Below are positions 27,247 through 35,948 of a DNA stretch of 64,000 bases, in pieces. The notes under the pieces are model-generated. The model worked only from the letters and a program-made list of their open reading frames with translations, was not told the DNA's origin and ran no database searches. The translations under genes and the position numbers were made by a program. The stretch's first letter is position 1, and the number at the start of each line of letters is the position of its first letter. The stretch is from Sulfurovum sp. TSL1 (lineage in GTDB: Bacteria > Campylobacterota > Campylobacteria > Campylobacterales > Sulfurovaceae), in the NCBI RefSeq assembly GCF_019972135.1, contig NZ_BPFI01000001.1, positions 417,106 to 481,105 on the forward strand, read 5' to 3'.

Positions 27247-28897
27247 TCCATCAGCACTCAATCCCTCAAATATCAAGATCATTGTGGGATTACTTGCAGT
27301 ATTGGTACTTTTACTTTCATTTGCCATTCTTAGAGACACAGACACACTTATTACCCATGATCAGGCCAATGCCCTCTATACTGAAAACAAGATTCAAAAA
27401 GTCATTATAGATGGTGATTTCATACGTCTAAAAACAGATACAGACAACTATAAGATCTACAAAGATGCCGTCAATAAAACAGCTTTTTTTACCAAATATC
27501 CTGTTGAAGTACGTCAAGACAACAGTGAACTTTATGATCTTCTTTCATTTCTTATCATTATCGCGGCATTTGGGTTTTTATATAGATTGATGCAACAGAA
27601 CAGACTGCAACAGCTCAGACAACTAAGGGCCGCCTCTAAGTCCGATGATGCACCGGTCAATGAGCCTGTACAGGCACTGACCTCAAATGTCACTTTTGCG
27701 GATGTAGCTGGGATCAAAGATGTGAAAGAGGAGCTTGAAGAGATCATTGATTTTCTCAAAGCACCACAAAAATATCGTGACCTGGATATCCGTTTACCCA
27801 AAGGGGTACTGCTGGTAGGTCCTCCCGGCGTAGGGAAAACGCTTATCTCCAAGGCAGTTGCAGGTGAAGCCAATGTACCGTTCTTTTACCAAAGTGGTGC
27901 CTCTTTTGTCCATATCTATGTCGGAATGGGGGCAAAAAGAGTTTCTCAGCTTTTTAAAAAAGCGAAACAGATGGCACCGAGTATTGTGTTTATTGACGAG
28001 ATCGATGCTGTAGGGAAAAGTCGCGGTGAGTTTAGAAATGATGAGAGAGAAGCGACGCTCAATCAGCTTCTCACGGAGATGGATGGATTTGAAGAGAGTT
28101 CCGGTGTCATCGTCATCGGTGCTACCAATAAAATAGAGATGCTTGATGAGGCGCTTCTCAGAGCAGGGCGTTTTGACAGACGTATCCATATTTCACTGCC
28201 TGACCTGGAAGACAGGGCCAAAACACTTGAACTCTATCTTGCACACAAACCAAACAAAGTGGATATCGATCTTGTAGCACGTATGACCGTCGGTTTCAAC
28301 TCTGCTGCATTGGATACACTGACCAACGAAGCCGCTATTTTTGCTATGAGAGCAGGACGCAGTGTCGTTGAAACCTCTGATTTTGAAGCTGTCAAAGAGA
28401 AAGTCTTACTGGGAAAACGGAAGATACTCTCTTTCACAGAAGAAGAGAGAGAAATTCAAGCCGTTTATCAAGCCGCAAAAGCGCTTATCGCCACGTGGCT
28501 GGATGTTGAATATGAAAAAATAGGTATCGTGAACACAAGGCTCCTCAACCAGGAGCATGAGATACTCTCCAAAAGCCAACTTCTTTCACGTATCAAAGTC
28601 TATCTTGCAGGAAGCATTGCCACAAAGCTGCACTATAATGAACAATACACCAATGCAAGCGCAGACATTGCCCAGGCAAAAGAGATCGTAAGAAAAGTGG
28701 TCTACGAATATGTGATGAGTGACAACTTCATCGTAACCACACAGCAGGAAGAGGAACTGCTGCGTGAATCTGTTTCAGAGATCACAAAACTTTTGAACAC
28801 ACTGGATAAAGCACTCAGAGAGGTGACTGCTTTCCTCTTGGCACACGAAAATATCACACCTGAAGAGTGTCGGGTGATCTTACGTAAGATCTTTTAG
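27221..28897 (+). CDS. FtsH-like AAA+ membrane protein without protease motif
   Basis: 558 aa. Two membrane helices (about 20-38 and 108-122) flank a small periplasmic domain as in FtsH. The AAA module is intact: Walker A GPPGVGKT, Walker B VFIDEIDA, second region of homology RAGRFDRR. After the sequence SFTEEEREI, where FtsH has the zinc motif HEAGH, this protein reads YQAAK (about 416-420), and the peptidase domain is short and diverged. It should hydrolyse ATP but not cleave peptides, so a membrane unfoldase or extraction role is inferred. GGAGGT precedes ATG 27221, inside the mtaB 3' end. Confidence 0.88.
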   Translation: MKAIKPKFDPSALNPSNIKIIVGLLAVLVLLLSFAILRDTDTLITHDQANALYTENKIQKVIIDGDFIRLKTDTDNYKIYKDAVNKTAFFTKYPVEVRQDNSELYDLLSFLIIIAAFGFLYRLMQQNRLQQLRQLRAASKSDDAPVNEPVQALTSNVTFADVAGIKDVKEELEEIIDFLKAPQKYRDLDIRLPKGVLLVGPPGVGKTLISKAVAGEANVPFFYQSGASFVHIYVGMGAKRVSQLFKKAKQMAPSIVFIDEIDAVGKSRGEFRNDEREATLNQLLTEMDGFEESSGVIVIGATNKIEMLDEALLRAGRFDRRIHISLPDLEDRAKTLELYLAHKPNKVDIDLVARMTVGFNSAALDTLTNEAAIFAMRAGRSVVETSDFEAVKEKVLLGKRKILSFTEEEREIQAVYQAAKALIATWLDVEYEKIGIVNTRLLNQEHEILSKSQLLSRIKVYLAGSIATKLHYNEQYTNASADIAQAKEIVRKVVYEYVMSDNFIVTTQQEEELLRESVSEITKLLNTLDKALREVTAFLLAHENITPEECRVILRKIF

Positions 28898-28913
28898 TCA
28901 GGAGAACCTTCAC

Positions 28914-29426
28914 ATGAAATATTTTAACGGGTTTTCACTTCAAAAGGAAAAGGAACTTTTCCTTCCATATCTGACACAGAGTGCATACTGTGTTGCCGGT
29001 TTTTCCTATGGGGCACAACAGGCATTTGAGTATGTATATCACGCTACAGAGCGAATAGACAGGCTTATACTTCTCTCTCCGGCTTTTTTTCAAACAGAAA
29101 AACCAAGTTTTATCCGTACACAGTTGCGTTACTTTGAAGCAGGGCAGGAGGCCTATGTCAAGCAGTTCCTCTCCAATGCTGCTTACCCCTCAAATCTTGA
29201 TCTTTCGAATTATGTGAACGTGGGAACCAAAGAAGAGCTTGAAGCACTTTTGACCTACACTTGGGATAGTAAAAAGATACAAGAAGTGCTGGACAGGGGT
29301 ACAACCATAGAAGTATTTCTTGGAGAATATGACAAGATCATAGATGTACAAAATGCATTTAATTTTTTCGCACCTTTGACTACGACTTATTTCATGAAGC
29401 GTGTGGGACATGTTTTGCAAAATTAA
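28914..29426 (+). CDS. bioV: BioV-type pimeloyl-ACP methyl ester esterase
   Basis: 170 aa alpha/beta-hydrolase of the small Helicobacter BioV type. The nucleophile Ser is in GFSYGAQ (residue about 31), an acidic residue in GEYDKIID near 142, and the His in RVGHVL at the C-terminus. BioV frees pimeloyl-ACP from its methyl ester in biotin synthesis. The start MKYFNGFSL and the compact length fit the family. It follows the FtsH-like gene by 16 nt, with AGGAGAACCTTCAC before the ATG. A diverged copy of its last 39 codons lies at 31269-31388. Confidence 0.82.
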   Translation: MKYFNGFSLQKEKELFLPYLTQSAYCVAGFSYGAQQAFEYVYHATERIDRLILLSPAFFQTEKPSFIRTQLRYFEAGQEAYVKQFLSNAAYPSNLDLSNYVNVGTKEELEALLTYTWDSKKIQEVLDRGTTIEVFLGEYDKIIDVQNAFNFFAPLTTTYFMKRVGHVLQN

Positions 29427-29442
29427 ATGCTACTATCCTAAG

Positions 29443-29461
29443 CAGTGATCATTTTTCACTG
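29443..29461 (+). terminator. Weak hairpin after bioV
   Basis: A 6-bp stem (CAGTGA / TCACTG) with a 7-nt T-rich loop starts 17 nt after the bioV stop. It lacks a T-tail and may be only a weak transcript end for the aroB-bioV operon. Confidence 0.3.
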
Positions 29462-29526
29462 GTTACACCTATCCTCAAATATAATGTATTTCAGTATACA
29501 ATAAATATATAATAATTCAATAACAG

Positions 29527-29555
29527 TCGAATATAGGCTTTGATTCCGTTATAAT
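29527..29555 (+). promoter_or_regulatory. Promoter for the secreted barrel-like protein gene
   Basis: A consensus -10 (TATAAT, 29550-29555) has only a poor -35 (TCGAAT, 3 of 6 matches) 17 nt upstream. Predicted transcription would start near 29562, so the RNA would begin almost at the hairpin at 29567. Confidence 0.5.
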
Positions 29556-29566
29556 TTTGATATGCA

Positions 29567-29587
29567 TTCCACCTCGAAAAGGTGGAA
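29567..29587 (+). promoter_or_regulatory. 5'-UTR hairpin just before the ribosome site
   Basis: Perfect 8-bp stem (TTCCACCT / AGGTGGAA) with loop CGAAA, ending directly before the ribosome site GAGGAAAG and ATG 29600. The left arm resembles an anti-Shine-Dalgarno sequence. It could protect the mRNA 5' end or tune translation. Confidence 0.5.
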
Positions 29588-29599
29588 CGAGGAAAGAAA

Positions 29600-31183
29600 A
29601 TGAAAAAATTCTATCGTTGCCTAATTGTAGTTTTTTGGTTAATCAATTCAGGATACGCTTCAACCGTCAGTTCCGTTAATGTAGTCTCGATCACTGATGA
29701 GAATATCAGAAATGATGTATTGATCTTTGCTCGTTCGATTGCCCAATCGCATTTTTCAGGCGTACAAGTTTCTTTCCCAAAAGCGATCGCGATTGATGGC
29801 AACTGGACCGTATCTGTAACACCCTATTTGCATGGAATGGCTATTGGCACAGGCACTGGAAAAAGTCACATGCTTCACCAGGCGGTTGTAAATGCCGTTC
29901 AAGACCTCATATCAGCTCCTGGCCATACGCATCCAAGTGAAAAGGATTTAAGGGATTCAAGATTTATGATTTCTTTTTCCCGATCTGAGTCCCAGGCTTA
30001 CGCTCTGATTGAATACAAAGGTAAAGCCGAAGAACTTATAAATGACGTAGTAGTCATTCGCAATTTGGGTAAGGATTTGATCTACAGCAAAATCAAGGAT
30101 GCGAAAGAGTACCTTCTACGCGCAATGGATAAAAATACCCATGGGTTTCATAAGCTGTATACCGCCACCAGTGGCACTTTCGATAAGAGAGTGATCACCA
30201 CCTATTCTTCATCCAGTCTATATAGCCTTTTAAAACTCAATGATCAAGAGAGAGATAAAAGAATTGTCAAACAGATTCCTTTTATTGCCGACTTTATCTT
30301 GTCCATGCAAGTTCATAAAGGTCCTAACAAGGGAGCATTTCACTACTCCCTTGCACTGGAAACCGGCGAAAAAGACAATAGATTTGTAGTCGGAACAGTA
30401 TCGAAAACCATATTTACCTTATTGGAACTCTATACGAGGACAGAAGATAAAAGATATTTGGATTCCGCTGTATTGGCATCTGATTGGCTACTTACCATGA
30501 GAAATCCTAATGGTAGCGTAATCAGTCAGGTTAAAATAAAAAATGGACAGCCGGTTTTTGACAGAAGATATTCAACTCTTTATACAGGCGAGGTACTATC
30601 CGCCTTTTCAAGGATGTATGCGGCTACATCGGATAAACGCTATTATAATGCTGCTAAAATACTGGCTGACAATTTTCTAAAAAAAGCAGAGAAAGACTCA
30701 TACTTTTTAAAGGATGATTATCGGTTACCAACAGATGCTGTGCCTACGAGCTGGACAGTGATGAGCCTTCTTGATTTTTACAAGATCAGTGGAAATAAAA
30801 TGTATCAAAAAGTCTCACTGAAATGTCTTGATGAGATTATGAAAAGGCAGAATAATAATCCGAATGATCTACAAAATTATGGCAGGGTTGCCGCGCAAAA
30901 AACAAGCGGTAACGGATGGATCAATGAAGTCACTTCAGAAGTATATCTGTCGTGCAGTCAAGAGAACGGGAAGGAGTGTATAAAATACAAAGAGCCTATG
31001 TTGAGAATGATGCGATGGCTGATACAAAATACCTATTCCGAAGCAAATACCTATTTTTTGGAAGAACCTGCAAAAGCCATTGGCGGTCTTATCAGAGATT
31101 ATACGAGAGAAGAAGTAAGAACCGATGCCGTTTGCCATGGCGTCAATGGATATATAAACCTGTTAAGTAGTGGCATTATGTAA
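29600..31183 (+). CDS. Secreted protein with (alpha/alpha)-barrel-like C-terminal domain
   Basis: 527 aa from ATG 29600 (GAGGAAAG 5 nt upstream), preferred over the in-frame 29582. A signal peptide ends near GYAS (residue 21). Residues 30-130 form an alpha/beta domain with GTGTGKSHMLHQAVVNAVQDL, which only looks like a P-loop. From about 150 on there are repeated helical hairpins (TLYTGEVLSAFSRMY, SDKRYYNAAKILADNFL, PTSWTVMSLLDFY) typical of six-hairpin glycosidase or C5-epimerase folds. Enzyme activity cannot be assigned. It lies between bioV and a duplicated bioV 3' end and has its own promoter, so it may be an acquired cargo gene. Confidence 0.7.
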   Translation: MKKFYRCLIVVFWLINSGYASTVSSVNVVSITDENIRNDVLIFARSIAQSHFSGVQVSFPKAIAIDGNWTVSVTPYLHGMAIGTGTGKSHMLHQAVVNAVQDLISAPGHTHPSEKDLRDSRFMISFSRSESQAYALIEYKGKAEELINDVVVIRNLGKDLIYSKIKDAKEYLLRAMDKNTHGFHKLYTATSGTFDKRVITTYSSSSLYSLLKLNDQERDKRIVKQIPFIADFILSMQVHKGPNKGAFHYSLALETGEKDNRFVVGTVSKTIFTLLELYTRTEDKRYLDSAVLASDWLLTMRNPNGSVISQVKIKNGQPVFDRRYSTLYTGEVLSAFSRMYAATSDKRYYNAAKILADNFLKKAEKDSYFLKDDYRLPTDAVPTSWTVMSLLDFYKISGNKMYQKVSLKCLDEIMKRQNNNPNDLQNYGRVAAQKTSGNGWINEVTSEVYLSCSQENGKECIKYKEPMLRMMRWLIQNTYSEANTYFLEEPAKAIGGLIRDYTREEVRTDAVCHGVNGYINLLSSGIM

Positions 31184-31214
31184 TTTCTATTAGAGTCGGA
31201 ATCATACTTCATTG

Positions 31215-31388
31215 ATGAAAGAAAAGGGTCAGCTAATTAATCTTGCTGATGGTAATGTTATTTCGATCATAGAAGTGTTTCTTGGAGAAAAAGATAAGAT
31301 CATGAGTGCACAACAAGCATTTAATTACTTCGGGTCTGTGACTACGACTTACTTTATGAAGCGTGTAGGACGTGCATTGAAAAGTTAA
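31215..31388 (+). pseudogene. Duplicated, diverged 3' end of bioV
   Basis: The last 39 codons (31269-31388) match the last 39 codons of bioV without gaps: by hand count 96 of 120 nt and 26 of 39 residues are identical, including IEVFLGE-DKI and TTTYFMKRVG. The catalytic His of bioV (RVGH) is Arg here. The frame opens at ATG 31215 (57 codons) but has no ribosome site, no nucleophile serine and no N-terminal half, so it is a remnant. It follows the secreted-protein gene by 31 nt. Confidence 0.8.
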
Positions 31389-31433
31389 ACTTAATACATA
31401 ATAGTGGAGTTTAGTGTTTCTTCATAAACACAT

Positions 31434-32417
31434 TTATCTCATCTTTTTTAAACTTTCATGTGTCGCTCTTTTGCCTATTTCTATCATCTCATAGGCTTTG
31501 TCAAACTCATAGGATTCACAAGCATCCCTAGGGATCTCTATAATCAGATCGGGTTGATGTTCCCTGAGGATATTTTCTACTATAAGACTTTGGGTAGCAT
31601 CTAAACTTTTATTGAGTATATAAAAAATATCTATTGGCAGCTCTTCTTTAGACGTTCCGGTACCTATCGCCTGCTTGGCTTTTTCCACTAGTTCTATAGT
31701 CTTTTTATACAATGTATTGTCTGCTATCTCCTCTTTTACAGGACGCTCAATTTTATAGGTATTTTGTATGTTCGTATTTAGATTCACTGCTATTGTAAGA
31801 TCTGTCTTATCCGATGAGACTGAGTCTATGGGTAAAGGATCCAATACACCACCGTCTACAAGGATCATATCCTCTTTTACTACTGGTGTAAACACGGTGG
31901 GTATAGCGATAGAAGCTCTAATAGCATCGATAAGTTTTCCCTTTTTGAACCATATTTTTTTATAATTTTTGATATCTGATGCTACGGCCATATACGCTAT
32001 AGGTAAATCTTCAATTTTAGTATCACCGATCATCCCTTCTATTCTCTTATATACAGTGTCGATATTCACTATACCCCCATGTGAAAGTGAAAGATCAAGC
32101 AGCTTGAGGGTATCAATAAAATCCAGAGAGAGTACCCACTCTTTATAGACATCCAGTTTGCCTGCTGCATAAAGTCCTCCGATCAATGCGCCCATAGAAG
32201 ATCCCGAAATAGACTTGATCTCATATCCCTGTTCTTCAAGGATTTCAATGACACCGATGTGCGCATATCCTCTGGCCCCACCGCTGCCAAGGACGAGGGA
32301 GACAGTTTTTTTATTTTTGTGCATATCACTATCCTTTTTTATGTTTTGACTATCCGCAAAGAGTAAAAACGGTATGAATATCACCAACGCTATGGGTAAA
32401 GAAAACCACTTTATCAT
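31434..32417 (-). CDS. Patatin-like phospholipase (RssA-like)
   Basis: 327 aa. The oxyanion loop GSGGARGYAHIGV, nucleophile GSSMG (Ser about 74) and catalytic Asp in DGGVLDPLPID (about 193) make the Ser-Asp dyad of patatins. The N-terminal 22 residues are hydrophobic and could be a signal peptide or anchor; a start at the later Met in MHKNKK (about 32) would give a cytoplasmic form. The family cleaves lipid acyl esters; the substrate is unknown. It follows the AI-2E transporter gene by 26 nt. Confidence 0.87.
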   Translation of the reverse strand: MIKWFSLPIALVIFIPFLLFADSQNIKKDSDMHKNKKTVSLVLGSGGARGYAHIGVIEILEEQGYEIKSISGSSMGALIGGLYAAGKLDVYKEWVLSLDFIDTLKLLDLSLSHGGIVNIDTVYKRIEGMIGDTKIEDLPIAYMAVASDIKNYKKIWFKKGKLIDAIRASIAIPTVFTPVVKEDMILVDGGVLDPLPIDSVSSDKTDLTIAVNLNTNIQNTYKIERPVKEEIADNTLYKKTIELVEKAKQAIGTGTSKEELPIDIFYILNKSLDATQSLIVENILREHQPDLIIEIPRDACESYEFDKAYEMIEIGKRATHESLKKMR

Positions 32418-32443
32418 GATGATACAGCCTTATAAATCATCTT

Positions 32444-33511
32444 TTATGCCTCAGGTAACAAATATTGAAACGTCTTTTTATATATGTTTAAAATCGTATC
32501 CAAAAGAGCAGCGATCACCGGACCGATAATAATACCCAAAGGACCAAAGGAGACAATGCCTCCAAAGATGGAAATGAGTATGACCAGATCGGGCAACTTT
32601 GCATCATTTCCAACGATCCATGGACGCACGATATTATCAACCATTCCTACTACCAATACTCCCCAAACCATTAGACCTATACCCCAACCCGTACTGCCTA
32701 TGAAGAGTAAATAGAGAGCTGCAGGCAACCAGATCAGCGAGGCTCCCAATCCTGGAATAGCAGCAAGGAGGAAAACAACACTTCCCCAAAATGCCGAACC
32801 TTCGATCCCGGACATCCATAAACCCAGCCCGACCAAAATCCCTTCGAAGAACCCTACAACGATGATACCTTTCAGAGATGCCCTGGTTACCATCAACCCG
32901 CGTCCCATCACTTCAGTCCTGTCCTCCTCTGAAAGAGGCAGTAAAGAGGCAACTGTACGCAGGAGTTTCGGTCCATGTATCAGGAAATGGAACATGGCAT
33001 AGAACATAATGAACAGACCGATAAAAAATCCCACTGTACCTTTCGTTGCACTGGATAAACTTGAAACCAGCCAACTTCCCATTGCACTGATCGCCTCAGA
33101 GCCTTTCTTCATAATGCTCTCATGAAAAGGTTCAAGTTTTTCTTTAAAAGGCAGCCATTCTGGCAGTTGTTCACCCAAAGAGAGATTATTGTCCAAGACC
33201 TTTTTGACTATAGGACGCGCCTTTTTAGTGATCTCTATGGCTTCACCTGTTACCATCCCTGTAAAACCGGCAAGCGGTAAACCGAAAGCAAAAACAGTGA
33301 TGATCAGTGTAGTACTTGCTGCAAGAGCAGATCTTTTTTTGAAATAGTCAAAGAGTTTACGGTAAAAAGGATAGAGCAGTCCTGCAAAGATCGCAGCCAG
33401 TAACAGGGCGATCAAAAATTCATGTATCATCCCGATAAAACCTATCAGAGCGATAAAGAGCAGCAGCAGAACAAAGCCTTGCTGAAATTTATTGGGTAAC
33501 TCTTTTTTCAT
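32444..33511 (-). CDS. AI-2E family transporter
   Basis: 355 aa integral membrane protein. Paired N-terminal helices (about 12-60), a helix at 65-90, a soluble loop, and five further helices from about 150 to 345 fit the eight-helix AI-2E/UPF0118 family. The PGLGASLIWLPAALYLL and RPWIVGNDAKLPDLVI segments are typical. Members export autoinducer-2 or act as Na+/H+ antiporters; which applies here is unknown. Confidence 0.88.
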   Translation of the reverse strand: MKKELPNKFQQGFVLLLLFIALIGFIGMIHEFLIALLLAAIFAGLLYPFYRKLFDYFKKRSALAASTTLIITVFAFGLPLAGFTGMVTGEAIEITKKARPIVKKVLDNNLSLGEQLPEWLPFKEKLEPFHESIMKKGSEAISAMGSWLVSSLSSATKGTVGFFIGLFIMFYAMFHFLIHGPKLLRTVASLLPLSEEDRTEVMGRGLMVTRASLKGIIVVGFFEGILVGLGLWMSGIEGSAFWGSVVFLLAAIPGLGASLIWLPAALYLLFIGSTGWGIGLMVWGVLVVGMVDNIVRPWIVGNDAKLPDLVILISIFGGIVSFGPLGIIIGPVIAALLDTILNIYKKTFQYLLPEA

Positions 33512-33546
33512 CCTTTGTCTCCTATGGCAAACTATTAATCAAGACT

Positions 33547-33771
33547 CTATTTTTCAACCCACTTGCCGTCTTTTTTTTCATAGCTGTGCTTTACTGCAGC
33601 CCAGGCAACCTTGTGTGCCGTTTCTTCACGGCTGGCATCACCATACCTCTCTTGGGGGTCTGCATATTCATCCCATGCACTGTTAAAGGCTTCTTTATAG
33701 ATCTCCTGTGCATGTTTTGGGAGGTTCTCTTTGACTGAGTCAGGCAGTGCATCCAGTGTGTCATAAGGCAT
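33547..33771 (-). CDS. chaB: ChaB family protein
   Basis: 74 aa. The pattern LPDSVKENLPKHAQEIYKEA followed by a second helix with AHKVAWAAVKHSYEK is the ChaB fold, a small putative cation-transport regulator. AGGAG lies 5 nt before ATG 33771, so the GTG one codon upstream is not needed. It is next to the CPA1 cation/proton antiporter gene, which fits the proposed role of ChaB near ChaA-like antiporters. Confidence 0.9.
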   Translation of the reverse strand: MPYDTLDALPDSVKENLPKHAQEIYKEAFNSAWDEYADPQERYGDASREETAHKVAWAAVKHSYEKKDGKWVEK

Positions 33772-33852
33772 CACTTCTCCTTTAAATAAAGTTTGAAGCC
33801 GGTGTATGACTCGAAACTATGAGCCGTGTAGTTCTTCGGTGAATAAAATACT

Positions 33853-35649
33853 TCATTCTCTCTCCTTATCCTCATAGATCAAGCTTGTTATTTTCCACCC
33901 ATTTTTAGGCTTCAGTTCATGGTCTGTGGTAAAAAAATACAAATTTCCATCTTTATCTAATAAGTATAGCGGAATAACTTTACTGTTATGCGCTTGTATA
34001 TAGGTTTCCAGATTGAACTCCTCTGACAAGGTCGTTGTCTTAATTTCCCCCTGACCATGCAGCAAGGAGGAAAGTTTTGAAAATGTTACATCCTCGGTGA
34101 AAAGTTGACGCCCAACGATCCTGGAGTGCGATGCTTTGCTCTTTTCAAGTTTCTTCCCCTCAGTATTCTGAAGATAATAGATATTTTCGGAACCAAACTC
34201 TGATTTGAACCGCGTAGATGCCAGAGCATTCAATGTAGCATGAGGGCTGATAGCCAATAGCTTTCCTATACCGGACAGTTCCATATTTCTGTCTGCATGA
34301 TCAGAGACGACCCGTCCGTAATAGGTATCAAATCCCTCCATTCTGGCAGTACTGATGTTTTCCCAGTCCGTATCAGCCAACTTTACAGCAAAACCCTGTT
34401 GTTTAAGTGACTTTCCTATTTCACGAGAGACACGATTTGCACCAAGGATCAGCATACCGGTGGGCTCAGCTTCTCGAAGACCGAGCCATTGGGCAAATGA
34501 TCTGGCGCTCAATCCCTGCAGTAGGATCGTGCCCATAATGACCATGAAGGTAAGAGGTACCAGAAGCCGGGCCTCCGTGTACCCAAATTCCTCAAGACGT
34601 ATAGCAAAAAGGGCCGAAACAGCAGCAGCGATGATACCACGCGGGGCGATCCAGCTCAAGAAGATCCTGGCACGCAGTGTGAGGTCTGAAAAGAGTGTCG
34701 ATAGCATCACAGAGAGTGGACGTACTACAAAGAGTATGATCCCCAACAGTCCCAGAGCAGGCCAGCCTATATCAAAGAGAGCGAAAAGATCCAGACGAGC
34801 TGAGAGGATGATAAAAAGCACAGAGAGAAACAACAGGCTCAAACTTTCTTTAAAAAAGAGTATATCGTCAGTACTTACATTTTTCATATTTGCCAGCACC
34901 ATACCCATGAGTGTCACTGCCAATAATCCTGACTCATGCGCGATGGCATTGGAGAGTGTAAATATCACCAATACCAGTGTCAAAGTAAACACATGGTGCA
35001 GAAAGTTCGGGAGAAGATAATGACGTAATAAAAATGCCAGCAGAAAAGCACCCGATGCACCACTGATGATACCTGTGGCAATAATGGAAGCGAGGGAAAG
35101 AGGGATCATTGCTCCGGAGTGCTGAAGGGTAATGGTCTTGTAGACAAGGACGATCAGTATAGCACCGGCAACATCCAATATCACTCCTTCCCAGTGGAGG
35201 ATATTAGCAATATCTGCATGAGGACGTACTGTTTTCAGCAGTGGTTTAATGACCGTTGGGCCTGTTACCGTCATCAGTGCACCAAAGAGTATGGAGAGTT
35301 CCCAGGAGAGTCCTATGAGTAGATGTGTGGATACAGCTACCAAGATCCATGTCAAAACCAAACCAAGCGTGAGCAGCATATAAAGTGGTCTGGTCAAACC
35401 TTTGATCTCATGAAACCGCAGTGTCAATCCTCCTTCAAACAGGATAATAGCGACACCCATAGAGACAAAAGGGAAAAGAAGCTCTCCCATCAGTGCATCC
35501 GGATCGAACAGTCCAAGCACCGGTCCGACCACTATACCAAACAGAAGCAGGAAAATGATCGATGGAAGTTTAATAAACCATGAGAGCCACTGACTCAAGA
35601 TACCAAAAAAGCTGACAAGTGCGAATGTGAGCAGTATATATTCTGTCAT
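33853..35649 (-). CDS. CPA1-type cation/proton antiporter with TrkA-N domain
   Basis: 598 aa. About 12 membrane helices (residues 5-395) with FEGGLTLRF and the ion-site region WEGVILDVAGAILIVLVYKT in the middle, followed by a cytoplasmic TrkA-N domain from about 410 (MLILGANRVSREIGKSL) and a short TrkA-C-like tail. It probably exchanges K+ or Na+ for H+ in pH or osmotic balance. The frame is open to 35700, but Met 35649 begins the first helix. Only 2 nt separate it from the permease stub upstream. Confidence 0.9.
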   Translation of the reverse strand: MTEYILLTFALVSFFGILSQWLSWFIKLPSIIFLLLFGIVVGPVLGLFDPDALMGELLFPFVSMGVAIILFEGGLTLRFHEIKGLTRPLYMLLTLGLVLTWILVAVSTHLLIGLSWELSILFGALMTVTGPTVIKPLLKTVRPHADIANILHWEGVILDVAGAILIVLVYKTITLQHSGAMIPLSLASIIATGIISGASGAFLLAFLLRHYLLPNFLHHVFTLTLVLVIFTLSNAIAHESGLLAVTLMGMVLANMKNVSTDDILFFKESLSLLFLSVLFIILSARLDLFALFDIGWPALGLLGIILFVVRPLSVMLSTLFSDLTLRARIFLSWIAPRGIIAAAVSALFAIRLEEFGYTEARLLVPLTFMVIMGTILLQGLSARSFAQWLGLREAEPTGMLILGANRVSREIGKSLKQQGFAVKLADTDWENISTARMEGFDTYYGRVVSDHADRNMELSGIGKLLAISPHATLNALASTRFKSEFGSENIYYLQNTEGKKLEKSKASHSRIVGRQLFTEDVTFSKLSSLLHGQGEIKTTTLSEEFNLETYIQAHNSKVIPLYLLDKDGNLYFFTTDHELKPKNGWKITSLIYEDKERE

Positions 35650-35651
35650 CG

Positions 35652-35933
35652 TTAAAAGACCAATCCCTGTAATATTTGAAACCCCAAAGCAAGTACACAT
35701 CCGATACTTCCCAACAAAGGCAGCCAGTGAGGAAGGCGTATAGCATCGGCATCCAGATCAGGATTACTTTGTTTGATCTTCCATAATGAAAAATGTATCA
35801 AAGTAAATACAAAAAGCATGATGCCACTGGTCACCTTGGCAAAAGTGATCAATGGAAACAGGAGTGGAAGAAGCAACATAATAGCTGTAATTACAATGGT
35901 TGCCCGCAATGGCAGTATTGAAAAATCAGACAT
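35652..35933 (-). pseudogene. C-terminal stub of an APC-type amino-acid permease
   Basis: 93 aa, three hydrophobic segments. PLRATIVITAIMLLL, FAKVTSGIMLFVFTLIHFSL, KIKQSNPDL and RLPHWLPLLGSIGCVLALGF match the last three helices of APC-superfamily permeases. Such proteins have about 450 residues; the upstream neighbour ends 15 nt before this ATG, so the first 350 residues are absent. I read it as a remnant, though the frame is intact and could still be translated in an operon with the antiporter. Confidence 0.65.
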
Positions 35934-35948
35934 ATCGCTCTCTTTTTT

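Noticed and set aside
29860-29890. P-loop (GTGTGKS) suggesting an ATPase in the secreted protein
   Set aside because: The protein has a signal peptide, the surrounding residues do not form a P-loop NTPase fold, and no Walker B is seen.
31215-31388. A functional small protein related to BioV
   Set aside because: It lacks the nucleophile serine, the N-terminal half and the catalytic His, and has no ribosome site; treated as a remnant.
34355-35020. 221-codon frame opposite the antiporter gene
   Set aside because: Ser/Arg-rich translation antisense to a well-supported membrane protein; a shadow frame.
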